Below, piece by piece: positions 35,138-44,627 of a stretch of DNA of 64,000 nt. The first letter of the stretch is position 1. Every line of letters begins with the position of its first letter. Source of the stretch: Pseudooceanicola spongiae (GTDB lineage Bacteria > Pseudomonadota > Alphaproteobacteria > Rhodobacterales > Rhodobacteraceae). Location: the NCBI RefSeq assembly GCF_014899185.1, contig NZ_CP045201.1, forward strand, positions 3,511,501 through 3,575,500. Direction: 5' to 3'. The translations under genes and the position numbers were made by a program. A model generated the notes under the pieces. The model was not told the DNA's origin, made no database searches, and saw only the letters and a program-made list of their open reading frames with translations.

Positions 35138-37999
35138 TTAGTGCATAAAATCAGAGGAATCGAGATCTGCGATCTGCACGCCCTTCAGCAGGATTGTATT
35201 GCCCAGACCGTCGGAAATCTGTGTGTCCGCCCCGATTTGCGACAGGTGATTGGCGAAGAGATCATCAAGGTCGGCAATGGCGCTGACCTGCCGAAGGTCG
35301 ATCTTCTCCCAGGGGTTGAAGGCATCGAAATCTGGGATGGTGTCCCGGCCAAAGCCACCGGCAAAGACAAAAACGTCGGCGTTGAAGTTGCCGCGCAGCA
35401 TGTCGTTGCCGGCCCCGCCCTCAAGCGTATCGAAGCCTGAATTGGCATTCAGTGTGTCATCTCCGGACCCGCCCGACAGATAGTCGTTGCCCGTGCCGGC
35501 AAAGAAATTATCACCGCCCTTGCCGCCGTAGAGGCTGTCATTTCCGCTTTCACCGAACATACCGTCGCGCCCGTCTTCGCCAAACAGCACGTCATTGCCC
35601 GAGCCCCCGAACAGCCGGTCAAGACCTTGACCGCCATAACCGGTGTCATTGCCAGAGCCGCCAAACAGGTTGTCCGCCTGATCCCCCCCATGGAGCAGAT
35701 CATTGCCGTCATTCCCTTCAAGCCGGTCAAATCCAGCTTCACCATAAAGGGTGTCGTCCCCGGACCCGCCGTATATGCGATCCTGTTGGCTGCCGCCCAT
35801 GATCAGGTCGCTGCCTTCGCTGCCATAGAGGTAGTCGTTTTGGCTGCCGCCCATCAGCGTGTCGTCGCCGTTGCCGCCGGTCAAATGGTCACTGCCCTGG
35901 TTGCCCATCAGATAGTCATTGCCGGTGCCGCCATACAGATCGTCGGCACCGTCGCCACCGTCCAGAGTGTCATTGTCGCTACCGCCGTCGATCGTATCCG
36001 CCCCCGCACCGCCAAAGACCCAGTCATCGCCAATGCTCGCGTCGATCATGTCATTACCGTTGCCACCGTCGATCGTGTCCTGCCCCGAACCGGCATAGAT
36101 GACATCCTGCCCGTCTCCGCCGTTGATCGAGTCTCTGCCGGACGAGGAGGTGATGGTGTCGTCGCCGAGGCCACCGTTGATCCGGTCATCGCCAGAGTCG
36201 CCCGACAGGGAGTCATTGCCGTTGCCGCCGTCCAGCGTGTCCGCGCCCGCCCCTCCGAGCAGAATGTCCGAGCCGCGCCCGCCAATAAAATGGTTGTTGG
36301 CCATGTTCCCGACAACCGTGTCATTGCCATCACCGCCCGCGAAGTGTTCCATGGTGCCGCTGATCTCGGTCCAGGTGTAGCCTGCGACCTTGAGCGCGGC
36401 CGAGGTGGCTCGCATGTTCACATGCGCGCTGCCCGAAACGGCGGCCATGTTTATCCAGTCCTCGCCGCCATCGCTGTCGGTGATCGAACGCCGGGCCCCC
36501 TCGCGCTGCTGCAGGGCGAGGAAATCATCGGTGAACGTGTAGATGTCGTCGTTGGATGCCGCCGCGCCTTCGAAGCTCAAAGAAATGCCTTTCAGAAAAC
36601 CGGTATCTCGCGATGCGGTATCAGTCGCCTCGACCCGCCATGTTCCCGCGTCGGTCATGCCACGCAGAGAGGCGACTCCAAAGGTCCAGTCGCTATTGTA
36701 TGAGTTGCGCCCGTCATGGTCAAAAAGGGGCACTTCGGTGCCATCAGGGGCAATCAGGGTGATCGAGATGTCTGAGACCCAGCTATGGCTGAACGACACT
36801 TTGACATAGAGGTGCTCGATCTCGACGCTTGCCTCAGCCACGTTGATCGACAGGGAGGTGGTGCTGAAATCTGAGATCGCCAGCGCCGTTGCGGGGGTAT
36901 TGGACAGGGTGACGGAGGTGGTGTTGCGGCCCGTGTCGGGCGTCATCTCGGTCCAGACCTCGGCCATGCGCACAGCGGCCAGAACATCGACCATCCCGTA
37001 CCCATAGCTCTGGTTATAGGTCATGCCGCCGCCATTCCAGTTTTCGGCACCATTCGAGAACCAGTTGCCGGCCTCATACCCGGAAGCGTTCTGGCCAAAG
37101 CTGGAGCCGGTCTGCGCGGCAGAGGCCGCGAGGATGTTCTGTACGTCGCGCCAATGCAGATCGGGGTTTGCCTGCAACATCAGAGCTGCCACGCCTGACA
37201 CCACGGGCGCAGCAGCTGAAGTACCGCTGAAGGTCGTTGTCATTCTGCCGGCCGTATAGCCATCGAACCCGGTCATGTCGGTTGTGACCGAAGCTGCCGG
37301 GGCTGCAACAAGGATGTTGTGGCCCCAACTGGAATAGCTTGCTGCGTTACCGGAGCGGTCCGTCGCGGAAACGACGATAAGCTCGTGCATGTTGTTCAGG
37401 CCTTCGCCCTGTGCATTGCCGTGAATACCGAATTGCCCGTATATCGTGTCGTGGGCAAAATTCCCGACCGCCTTGATGAATATCGTGCCGAGGCCGTCGC
37501 GGCCCTCGCTGATCGCCTCTCGCAGAGCCATGGCTTCGCCGGCCGTCTGTGACGCCGCATTGCCCAGATTCGAGCCCGAGAGGAATGCCTGATAATTGCC
37601 CCAGGAAAAGTTCACCACGTCAAACCGCTCGGCTGAGCTGAGCACCGAAAGATATTCCGCATAGGTCAGGTCGAAGGCGTCATTCAGGTAATCGACGCCG
37701 ACGAGGGTCGCGCCATACGACACCCCGATCGCGTCCGTATCGTTGTCGGCAGCTGCAATGATCCCGGCCACCGCCGTACCATGCCCGGAGCTGCCATCGT
37801 TCGGCGTTGATCCGACCAGGTCAATTTCCAGCGTCTGGTCATAATTGCTCCGCAGGTCCGCATGGCTGGATTGAACGCCGTCGTCATAGACCGCAACCGT
37901 CACGCCATCGCCGCAGTAATCTGCCCATACGGCCCTGATGTCGCCAATCAGCGCAAAGTGCCACTGCGAGGAGAAAAGAGGATTGCTTCCCTGAGGCAT
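35138..37999 (-). CDS. secreted RTX subtilase with P-domain
   Basis: A 953-residue S8 peptidase of kexin/proprotein-convertase layout. Peptidase domain about 20-340: D39 (VAVYDDGV), H73 (SSGHGTAVAG) and S261 (FSGTSAAAP). P-domain about 410-520 (ISITLIAPDGTEVPLFDHDG). An RTX beta-roll of 36 GGxGxDxxx nonapeptides follows, in about 300 residues, ending in FNADVFVFAGGFGRDTIPDF, the usual type I secretion C-terminus. No Sec signal is present, as expected for type I export. The start is set at 37999 (MPQGSNPLF) because ACGGAG lies upstream; the longer frame to 38140 is unlike the family. It probably acts outside the cell and needs calcium to fold. Confidence 0.92.
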   Translation of the reverse strand: MPQGSNPLFSSQWHFALIGDIRAVWADYCGDGVTVAVYDDGVQSSHADLRSNYDQTLEIDLVGSTPNDGSSGHGTAVAGIIAAADNDTDAIGVSYGATLVGVDYLNDAFDLTYAEYLSVLSSAERFDVVNFSWGNYQAFLSGSNLGNAASQTAGEAMALREAISEGRDGLGTIFIKAVGNFAHDTIYGQFGIHGNAQGEGLNNMHELIVVSATDRSGNAASYSSWGHNILVAAPAASVTTDMTGFDGYTAGRMTTTFSGTSAAAPVVSGVAALMLQANPDLHWRDVQNILAASAAQTGSSFGQNASGYEAGNWFSNGAENWNGGGMTYNQSYGYGMVDVLAAVRMAEVWTEMTPDTGRNTTSVTLSNTPATALAISDFSTTSLSINVAEASVEIEHLYVKVSFSHSWVSDISITLIAPDGTEVPLFDHDGRNSYNSDWTFGVASLRGMTDAGTWRVEATDTASRDTGFLKGISLSFEGAAASNDDIYTFTDDFLALQQREGARRSITDSDGGEDWINMAAVSGSAHVNMRATSAALKVAGYTWTEISGTMEHFAGGDGNDTVVGNMANNHFIGGRGSDILLGGAGADTLDGGNGNDSLSGDSGDDRINGGLGDDTITSSSGRDSINGGDGQDVIYAGSGQDTIDGGNGNDMIDASIGDDWVFGGAGADTIDGGSDNDTLDGGDGADDLYGGTGNDYLMGNQGSDHLTGGNGDDTLMGGSQNDYLYGSEGSDLIMGGSQQDRIYGGSGDDTLYGEAGFDRLEGNDGNDLLHGGDQADNLFGGSGNDTGYGGQGLDRLFGGSGNDVLFGEDGRDGMFGESGNDSLYGGKGGDNFFAGTGNDYLSGGSGDDTLNANSGFDTLEGGAGNDMLRGNFNADVFVFAGGFGRDTIPDFDAFNPWEKIDLRQVSAIADLDDLFANHLSQIGADTQISDGLGNTILLKGVQIADLDSSDFMH
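35366..36337 (-). repeat. 36 RTX nonapeptide repeats (27-bp units)
   Basis: Thirty-six consecutive nine-residue units follow GGxGxDxxx without insertion or deletion, from GGDGNDTVV to GNFNADVFV. A few are degenerate (GNMANNHFI, ASIGDDWVF, GNFNADVFV). They form a calcium-binding beta-roll. The repeats also create long meaningless frames on the plus strand. Confidence 0.9.
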
Positions 38000-38258
38000 G
38001 GGGGCTCCGTGTTGCACGAAAGGTTCCCTCAGGAATAAGGACACAAAGCTTAACGTGGCCCCATATTTCAGGCAGCTGAGCGCGCGCAATTCCACTGGCT
38101 TTAACGAACAAAGTAACCGTATCGAAACCACGCTGGACAAAGAGGTGGAGGAGTATCTGCACCTTCGGCGGCATTCTGACAGCTGAGATTGGTAAACCTT
38201 TGGTTGAGGAATTGGCGCTACACCGGATCATGACAGAACGTCGGACCGGCAGGCAGAT

Positions 38259-39137
38259 ATGACAAAAACAGGCATACAACCGGGGCTATTTGGGCACCTT
38301 TTCCTGAGCGTCGGGGCGATGAAAGCGGGCACGACCTGGCTGTATTCGGTCCTCGAAAAACACCCCGAGCTGCATTTCACGCCCGAAAAAGAGCTACATT
38401 ATTTCTATCATCGTTACGTCGATGATCGTCAGCTCTCAGATCGGCGACGTCTGACACTGGCCAAGGATCGCTACCTTGATCCTTTTGATCCGGCGCGTGC
38501 CAATCCCGATCGTGTGCGGCTGAACCTGCACTGGGTCGCCAATTACCTGCAGCGCCCTGTCGATGATCTGTGGTATCGCAATCTGTTTACGCGCCTGCGG
38601 GGTGAGACCTACAATTGCGACTTCTCGAACCTGTATACCCATCTGCCGCAAGAGGCCTGGCCGAGGATTCACGCCGACTGTACCAAATTGCGCGTGATCT
38701 ATACCATGCGGCACCCGGTCAAACGTCTGTGGAGCCACGTTAAATTCCACCTACAGATCACAGGGAAAATTGACGCTCTGTCTGACTGGTCGCCGCGTCA
38801 GATCCACGATTTCGCCAAGCTGCCCTTTATTTGGGACAATGCTGAATATGGCGCGGCACTGCGCCGCATGAAAGCCGGACTGCCGCAAGAGTGCCTTCTG
38901 CCGGTGTTCTACGAAGATATGCGCAGTGACCCCAGGGGCGTATTGGCGCGCATCGAGGATTTTCTGGAAATCCCGCATCACACCTATGATGAGGTGTTGT
39001 TGTCGCAGAAGGTCAACGCATCAGCGTCGATCGAGATGCCCGCGCACTTTGGCGAAATGTTCAAGGATGACTTCGCGCGCATTATGGACGAGGTTAGGGC
39101 CGAGGGACTGCAGCCGCCTGATAGCTGGATCGCGTGA
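38259..39137 (+). CDS. sulfotransferase family protein
   Basis: PAPS-dependent sulfotransferase of 292 residues. The 5'-phosphosulfate loop is VGAMKAGTTWLYSVL (residues about 19-33) and the 3'-phosphate site is YTMRHPVKRLWSHVKFHL with Arg and Ser. The catalytic base may be His or Glu in the PEKELHYFYHRY helix. It matches the heparan-sulfate-type (Sulfotransfer) fold. The acceptor is unknown; the following glycosyltransferases suggest a surface or secreted glycan. Only a weak ribosome site precedes the ATG. It is divergent from the RTX subtilase. Confidence 0.87.
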   Translation: MTKTGIQPGLFGHLFLSVGAMKAGTTWLYSVLEKHPELHFTPEKELHYFYHRYVDDRQLSDRRRLTLAKDRYLDPFDPARANPDRVRLNLHWVANYLQRPVDDLWYRNLFTRLRGETYNCDFSNLYTHLPQEAWPRIHADCTKLRVIYTMRHPVKRLWSHVKFHLQITGKIDALSDWSPRQIHDFAKLPFIWDNAEYGAALRRMKAGLPQECLLPVFYEDMRSDPRGVLARIEDFLEIPHHTYDEVLLSQKVNASASIEMPAHFGEMFKDDFARIMDEVRAEGLQPPDSWIA

Positions 39138-39473
39138 AAGGGGCCTCGCAGCCTCGGTTGCCTGCAGTCAGCTTCGTATAGGCTGTTAGTGCTGCCTGCG
39201 CGGACTACCTGCCTTCAGGTGGGCCCTTACGTCCGTGACCCTTCTCCGGTCCAGCGGTAAACAAGAGCTAAAGCTGCAAGAGGGTGACTGAGATTGCCGG
39301 CCCCCTAGGTCTGCGAGCGGGGTGGCACTGCTGCTGCTGCCCGACAGCTTTTATTAACTGAACTCCATAAACATCGAAGGATTAAGAGGTCGCCATGGCC
39401 TGCGTGAAGTTGGTCTTCCGCCATGCGTCGGACCGACTGAAACCCAGAACTGCCGCGGCTGTCACTTGAGCAT
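39138..39473. other. 336-bp intergenic between sulfotransferase and glycosyltransferase
   Basis: No supported gene or terminator with a T-tract. A 24-codon frame at 39394-39468 (MACVKLVFRHASDRLK...) has AAGAGG 9 bases upstream but no recognised family. A small ACCTG-CCTT-CAGGT hairpin is near 39205-39225. Confidence 0.35.
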
Positions 39474-40769
39474 TCAGGCGCGCTTTAGCGTCGTCGCTGC
39501 CGTGCTGTTCTTGGTTTTGGCCAGTGATACGATCTGGGAGTCCGGCTCAGCAAGGTTGCGGTTCATGAGCGGCTCTGTCAGCGCCACGAAAGCATCCGCC
39601 TGTGCGTTGAAATCCATAACCTCGATCGGTGCGGCAAAAGGGTCTGGCCGGTTCAGGGCATGGAGTATCTCGCTTCTGAGCATGGTGTGACCGTCGCCGA
39701 TGCCCAGCATGCGATCCCGGTCTGGCCCCAGATGCTCGGATGTGCCGCCGCTGTCTGTCTGGATCACACGCACCCCACGCGCCAGGGCTTCGCGAATGGT
39801 AAGGCCAAAGGTCTCTTTCCATTGGGAGGGAAACAGCAACACGTCGATCTCGCTCCAGAAGTCATCCATGCTGGCCTGACTGTAACGCGGATGCACGGAC
39901 CAGTCGCCCGGCAGAGCTGCAAGATCGGTGGTGTGCCACCAGCTGCCGTCCATGCTGCCATCTGCCAGCAGGACGCGGAAGTCCTTGCGCTTCAGATCCG
40001 CGAAGGCACGTTCGATCAGTGGCCAGCCTTTCAGGTCCGACGGACCGCCGCAGTAGCCGAAGACCAGACGCGGATCCCGTTTTCGCCTGCGAGCCTGTCG
40101 AGCGGCAAACCCGGGCAGGGGCAGGGTTACGCCATTTTGCCAGACGGCCTGTGCGCGCGGCCGGATGCCGGAGTCATGACACAGGGCGCGGGCAAACTCC
40201 GACGGATAGGTCATCAGGTCAATGTTGGCTGCGTCTTCCTGAAGATGCAGGAAACGTGTTCTTGTCTGGGTGATGTCCATCACACATGAGCGGCACTTGC
40301 TGACCTCGACCGGGGATTGACCGCAATAGCGGCCATCGGGGCGGATCATGAACTGCCGCTCGCAGATCCACCAGAAATCATGCGCTGAGACAACGACCGG
40401 CAGTTTTGCCTGCCTCGCCGCATGCAGGACGCCCGTCCCGAGCTCCTGTATGCAGTGCAGGTGCACCATATCAGGCTCCAGAGACTGGATCAGCCGGCTG
40501 GTGGCTTCACCGACCTGCGGGTTCGAATACATCTGCGCATAGGGGCGGGTGGGGGGCAGGTTGATCACGTAATTGACCACGGGGCCGGATTGCACCTTGC
40601 GGATGGCATATTGGGGCAGATCCTGCCGGCTGACAGCCGAGAGGACTGAGATATTCCATCCATGTCTGTCCGCGAGGCTGCGTGCCACCTCTTCAGCGAC
40701 GATGGTCGCCCCTCCGTAGGTGTAGGGCGCAAAGAAGATATTGGCGACCAGCAGATGAGGGGTGCTCAT
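39474..40769 (-). CDS. glycosyltransferase family 4 (GT-B) protein
   Basis: A 431-residue GT-B glycosyltransferase. The N-terminal domain starts ANIFFAPYTYGGATIVAEEVARSLA, the family opening, and carries VHLHCIQELG. The C-terminal domain has the sugar-nucleotide site VLLFPSQWKETFGLTIREALARGVRVIQTDSGGTSE (seen at about 320-360), with the E-x7-E pattern. The start is ATG 40769, overlapping the previous gene's stop by 4 bases (ATGA). It is the second gene of a two-gene minus-strand unit. The acceptor glycan is unknown. Confidence 0.87.
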   Translation of the reverse strand: MSTPHLLVANIFFAPYTYGGATIVAEEVARSLADRHGWNISVLSAVSRQDLPQYAIRKVQSGPVVNYVINLPPTRPYAQMYSNPQVGEATSRLIQSLEPDMVHLHCIQELGTGVLHAARQAKLPVVVSAHDFWWICERQFMIRPDGRYCGQSPVEVSKCRSCVMDITQTRTRFLHLQEDAANIDLMTYPSEFARALCHDSGIRPRAQAVWQNGVTLPLPGFAARQARRRKRDPRLVFGYCGGPSDLKGWPLIERAFADLKRKDFRVLLADGSMDGSWWHTTDLAALPGDWSVHPRYSQASMDDFWSEIDVLLFPSQWKETFGLTIREALARGVRVIQTDSGGTSEHLGPDRDRMLGIGDGHTMLRSEILHALNRPDPFAAPIEVMDFNAQADAFVALTEPLMNRNLAEPDSQIVSLAKTKNSTAATTLKRA

Positions 40770-42082
40770 GCGGTGACCCATCTGACCATGTCTGGGTCGA
40801 TGATGGGCAGTTCTATGCGTGCGCTCCAGCGCTGCTCCAGCAATTTGCGGGCCGATTGCCCCATGGAGCGGGCCAGTTTCGGATCGCGGGCAAGATCCTC
40901 CAGTGCGATGGTCCAGTCTGCGCCTTCGCCCAATACGCGGCCTGTGATGCCATCTCTGACCAGTGCAGCCATGTCTGAAACCTTGCCGACAAGGCTCGGG
41001 ACACCGACAGAACTGGCGTCGATCACCCGTACTCCGCTCTTGCATCGATTAAACAGGTCATCAGCAAGAGGCATGATCGCGACATCGCAAGACGCCAGAC
41101 GGCCAAGGTAGTCTGCATAGGTGCTGAAGGGATGAGTCTCGAGCTGATCACGGATGTCTTCCGGAAGACGAGTCTTGTCAAAATAGCCCAGGATCACCAG
41201 TTTTCGGCTGCGGTCACGCGTCAAGAACCGCAGAACATCCTGCTCGATCACCGCGAAATCAACCTCATGTCCGTGCGAACCGCTGGCAAAGCACAGACGA
41301 AATCCGTTGTTGTCTGTCTGGGTGCTTTCGGGTCGGTGCTGATCCAATGTAGAGCGGTCGGCGAAGTTCCGGCGCAAAAAGACCGGGCGCTGGGTGAACT
41401 GCTGTGCATGTGCCTGCAAGGCGGGTGTCGAAACCGAGATCACGTCGGCCATGTTCATCACATCTGCATAGGCGGGTGCCTCGGCCATGAAGCGGGTTTT
41501 GAACTCGCCAGGAAGCGCGTCCATATTGCCGTAAGTGGCATAGGCCGGAACGGAAAACAGCGGATCGTCGATGTCGTAGAGGATCGGCAGGCGCAGGCGC
41601 CGTGCCTCGTAGAGATGGCGGGACACATCGCGGTGGCTGCGCAGGCGATAGAGTGTCAGATGGGTGGCATCCTGCATGATATCCATGCAGCGTGGCAGAT
41701 CTTCATAATGGGAATAGGCGTATTCGCAGCCTGTTTCGGCAAAGACCTCGGCGAGCTGTTCGACCCGGTATTTTCGGCATTGTGGCAGGTTGAGGTCGCC
41801 GATCATCGCCACCTTTCGCCTCTGATGCAAAAGTGGCGGCGCGGCGATCTGGAAGGCCGCCAACCGGGCACTTTCTGCCCAGAACGACTGGATGTCATTT
41901 GTCGCATCGAAATGGCTCCGTGGCCCGATCGCTGTCACGCCAGGGGCTATCGACGCCCGATGGCCAGAGCGCGACAGTCTGAACCATGACCGCGTCCGGC
42001 CGAGCGTGCTGCGCCATCCTTCGCGACGCAGGTAATAAAAGAAGCGCTGCACGTTCTGGGGCGAAATCTGTCTGAGGTACAT
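40766..42082 (-). CDS. glycosyltransferase, GT4-like
   Basis: A 438-residue protein of the glycosyltransferase-1 type. The N-terminal half has VAMIGDLNLPQCRKYRVEQ and LPILYDIDDPLFSVPAY; the latter is typical of processive surface-glycan GTs. The C-terminal half has YLGRLASCDVAIMPLADDLFNRCKSGVRVIDASSVGVPSL, the nucleotide-binding Rossmann part, though with GVRVID in place of the usual EAM motif. The N-terminal 60 residues are basic. It is first in the two-gene unit with the GT4 gene at 39474 and divergent from the GT2 gene at 42361. Confidence 0.8.
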   Translation of the reverse strand: MYLRQISPQNVQRFFYYLRREGWRSTLGRTRSWFRLSRSGHRASIAPGVTAIGPRSHFDATNDIQSFWAESARLAAFQIAAPPLLHQRRKVAMIGDLNLPQCRKYRVEQLAEVFAETGCEYAYSHYEDLPRCMDIMQDATHLTLYRLRSHRDVSRHLYEARRLRLPILYDIDDPLFSVPAYATYGNMDALPGEFKTRFMAEAPAYADVMNMADVISVSTPALQAHAQQFTQRPVFLRRNFADRSTLDQHRPESTQTDNNGFRLCFASGSHGHEVDFAVIEQDVLRFLTRDRSRKLVILGYFDKTRLPEDIRDQLETHPFSTYADYLGRLASCDVAIMPLADDLFNRCKSGVRVIDASSVGVPSLVGKVSDMAALVRDGITGRVLGEGADWTIALEDLARDPKLARSMGQSARKLLEQRWSARIELPIIDPDMVRWVTA

Positions 42083-42360
42083 TGGCCGACTTCCGTTCTG
42101 GATCTCTTTTACGGTGATAGGCGCGTCCTGGTGAACGAAGTCTTTACGGGTGCAATTTAATCATCCGAGTCGAGAATCCCCTAGCACCGGAGCCCGCGGA
42201 CATGAGTGAATTGAACGTGGTCAAGAACGCCCGAACCACCGATTCCGTCCGCTCTTGCCCGTTGCGGCATGAGGGGAGGCCGGGATTGCGCATTGTGCCC
42301 GACACTGGCCGTTCGATCGGGCCCGGCCGGTTGGGTGAGAGCCCGGAGAGGGAGGTCACG

Positions 42361-43281
42361 ATGCTGATACTGATCGGGGTCCGGAACGGAGAGCAGTTTC
42401 TGGAGCCGCAGCTTGCCAGTCTGCTCGCCAGTGGTGTCGAGAGCTGGACGCTCTGGGCCAGCGATGACGGCTCCTCCGATGGCAGCGTCGCATTGATCGA
42501 ACGCTTCGCGGAGGCGCTGGGCGATGGTCCGTGCAATGTCGTGGCGCGTCGTGGTCCGCAACAGGGTTTCGCTGCCAACTATTTGTCCATGCTGGCGGAT
42601 CTTCCAGATGTCCCAGGCCTGGTGGCGCTGGCGGATCAGGATGACATCTGGTTGCCGAAACGACTGAGCCGCGCGGCCAAGATGTTGAACCGGCTGCCCT
42701 CGAGCATCCCTGCCTTTGTCTATGGTCGCCGGTTCGACTGGGGGCCGAGACCAGGGCGGATGCGGGCGTCGCGGATGCCACGCGGGCGGGCCTGTTTCGC
42801 CAATGCGCTGGTGGAAAATGTCGCCTTTGGCAATACGCTGGTGCTAAACGGGGCCGCTGCGCGCATCGCGCGGCAGGCGGCGCCTCTGGCCGAAGGAATC
42901 TATTCGCACGACTGGTGGCTCTATCAGCTTTTGACCGGTGCCGGTGCAATCTGCCTGATGGATCGCGAACCTTCCGTACTTTATCGTCAGCACGCAGGGA
43001 ACGTGATTGGAGCACAAGGCTCCTTTGTGGACTGGACCAAGCGCAAGGTTGGCGTGGCGCGAGGGCTTTACGCCGCTCGGGTGCAGGCGCAACTGAATGC
43101 CCTTGAGCGATGCGAGGACTTTCTGACCCCCGAAAACAGGGAGATTCTGCGCCTCTTCGTCTCTGCGCGTCAGGCACCCTGGCCGCGTCGTATTCAGGAG
43201 ATGCGGCGCGCTGGAATCTTCCGTCAGAACCTCGAGGGCAATATCGGTTTCTGGGGGGCGGTGCTGCTTGGCCGTATCTGA
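42361..43281 (+). CDS. glycosyltransferase family 2 (rhamnosyl-type)
   Basis: A GT-A glycosyltransferase of 306 residues. The start is MLILIGVRNGEQFLEPQLASLLAS, followed by WASDDGSSDGSVALIERF, the DDxS nucleotide motif, and ALADQDDIWLPKRL, the DxD-like metal site. LVLNGAAARIARQ and YSHDWWLYQLLTGAGAI match the C-terminal part of rhamnosyltransferase-like GT2. The start at 42361 is fixed by GGAGGT 8 bases upstream; the frame back to 42202 is not family-like. It overlaps the next gene by 14 bases. Confidence 0.87.
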   Translation: MLILIGVRNGEQFLEPQLASLLASGVESWTLWASDDGSSDGSVALIERFAEALGDGPCNVVARRGPQQGFAANYLSMLADLPDVPGLVALADQDDIWLPKRLSRAAKMLNRLPSSIPAFVYGRRFDWGPRPGRMRASRMPRGRACFANALVENVAFGNTLVLNGAAARIARQAAPLAEGIYSHDWWLYQLLTGAGAICLMDREPSVLYRQHAGNVIGAQGSFVDWTKRKVGVARGLYAARVQAQLNALERCEDFLTPENREILRLFVSARQAPWPRRIQEMRRAGIFRQNLEGNIGFWGAVLLGRI

Positions 43282-44623
43282 TACGTCTTTTCCACGCCGC
43301 CACCGGGTCGTCCTGATTGGCGGCGATGGCGGTTTTTCCGGTGTCCCCAGGCACTTGCGCCATATCGTGCGAGCCTGCAGCGGGGTGGCTGACCTGATCG
43401 TCCTGTCAGAGCGGGACCGTGGCGGCTATGCTTTCATGGCAGAGAGCGGCGCGCGCCATGTCGATGTCCCGGGGTTGCGCACCCGGCTGTCGCCGCTCGC
43501 TTTGTGGCGCAGTGCAGACCGCCTCAAGAGCATTCTGTTTCGTGAGGATCCAGCGCTGATCTGGGCGCATTCCCGCATGGGGGTTCTGCTGCTGCGCTGG
43601 CTTATACTCATCGGGTACCTTGGTAGGCATAGCCAGCCTGCAGTCGCCATGACCTTTCATGGCTTGCCCTTTGGTCCCGGTCACGCCCCCCTTGCCGCCG
43701 CGCTCGCCTGCCGGATCGAACGGATGGCGTTGCGCCGCGGACCGTTGCAGCACCTGATCTTTTTGTCAGATGCCGCAAAGGCCCAGTATCTGGCGACCGT
43801 GGGACCGGAGCGGTGCGCGCGACATGTCTGCCATGTTCTGCCAAATTGCTCGGACCTCAATCCCATGCCGCAGGAGATGAGGCCTGCGCAGGGGGCACCG
43901 ATCTCTCGTCTCGGGCGTCCGGTGCGTAAGGTGGTCATGACCGGGCGGGTGGCGCGGCAAAAGAACCTGCGTCGTGCCCTGCGCATTCTGGCCGAGCTGC
44001 CGGGGAACTACCGTCTGTCGATTTGCGGGGCGGGGACGGACAGCCCCGCCTTTCGCAAAACGGCGCGGCAAGTCCTTGGGGCCTGCGGGTTGACCCGGGT
44101 TGAGCTTCTGGGCGAAGTGGCCGACGTCCGCCCGCTTCTTGCGGCGTCCGATTGCTATTTGCTGACATCGCTTTACGAGGGGACGCCGATTGGTGCGCTT
44201 GAGGCGTTTGAAGCCGGTCTGCCGCTTGCCCTGAGCGCCATTCCGGGCACGGCAGATCTGTTGCTGCGTCATCCGCTGTGCGCCGGGCTCAGCGATCTGG
44301 CCGCGGCCTCACCCCAGGAAGACGCGTTGAGGATCGTCGCCCTGACAGAGCATTTTTGCGCCGACCGCAACGCGGCGCAGAGCGAAATTCGTCAGAGATG
44401 GAGCGCGCAGTTTTCGTTTTCGGCATGGGCTCCTGAGGTGCGGCGGCTGTTGATGCAGGATCTTTTGCCCGACACCGCCCCAAAACAATGGCCAGAACCC
44501 GAAAGGGCCGAAAAGGCGCGGCCCAAAATAACCGTGACGCCAGTTCAGCCCCCTGCGCTCAGGCTTGCCAGTGACAACACGCAGCGTCAGAAAACCGAGC
44601 CAGGGTCTGCGCCTCCGCCATGA
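43268..44623 (+). CDS. glycosyltransferase family 4 protein
   Basis: A GT-B glycosyltransferase of 451 residues with a Pro/Lys-rich tail. The N-terminal motif VVLIGGDGGFSGVPRHLRH is typical. The C-terminal domain has MTGRVARQKNLRRALRILAE, SICGAGTDSPAFRK and SLYEGTPIGALEAFEAGLPLALS (E-x7-E). The only usable start is TTG at 43268, inside the preceding GT2 gene, with GGGGCGG upstream; translational coupling is likely. The last 60 residues look disordered. It converges with the histidine kinase gene 5 bases after its stop. Confidence 0.85.
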   Translation: MAVSDTSFPRRHRVVLIGGDGGFSGVPRHLRHIVRACSGVADLIVLSERDRGGYAFMAESGARHVDVPGLRTRLSPLALWRSADRLKSILFREDPALIWAHSRMGVLLLRWLILIGYLGRHSQPAVAMTFHGLPFGPGHAPLAAALACRIERMALRRGPLQHLIFLSDAAKAQYLATVGPERCARHVCHVLPNCSDLNPMPQEMRPAQGAPISRLGRPVRKVVMTGRVARQKNLRRALRILAELPGNYRLSICGAGTDSPAFRKTARQVLGACGLTRVELLGEVADVRPLLAASDCYLLTSLYEGTPIGALEAFEAGLPLALSAIPGTADLLLRHPLCAGLSDLAAASPQEDALRIVALTEHFCADRNAAQSEIRQRWSAQFSFSAWAPEVRRLLMQDLLPDTAPKQWPEPERAEKARPKITVTPVQPPALRLASDNTQRQKTEPGSAPPP

Positions 44624-44627
44624 CGGC

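Noticed and set aside
35627..36703. 358-codon plus-strand frame across the RTX array
   Set aside because: It mirrors the 27-bp RTX repeats of the minus strand and has no independent start signal.
39394..39468. 24-codon frame MACVKLVFRHASDRLK
   Set aside because: It has an AAGAGG site but is too short and unmatched to call a gene.
42202..42360. 53-codon N-terminal extension of the GT2 gene
   Set aside because: Sequence before MLILIGVRNG is not GT-like, and GGAGGT sits before the inner ATG.
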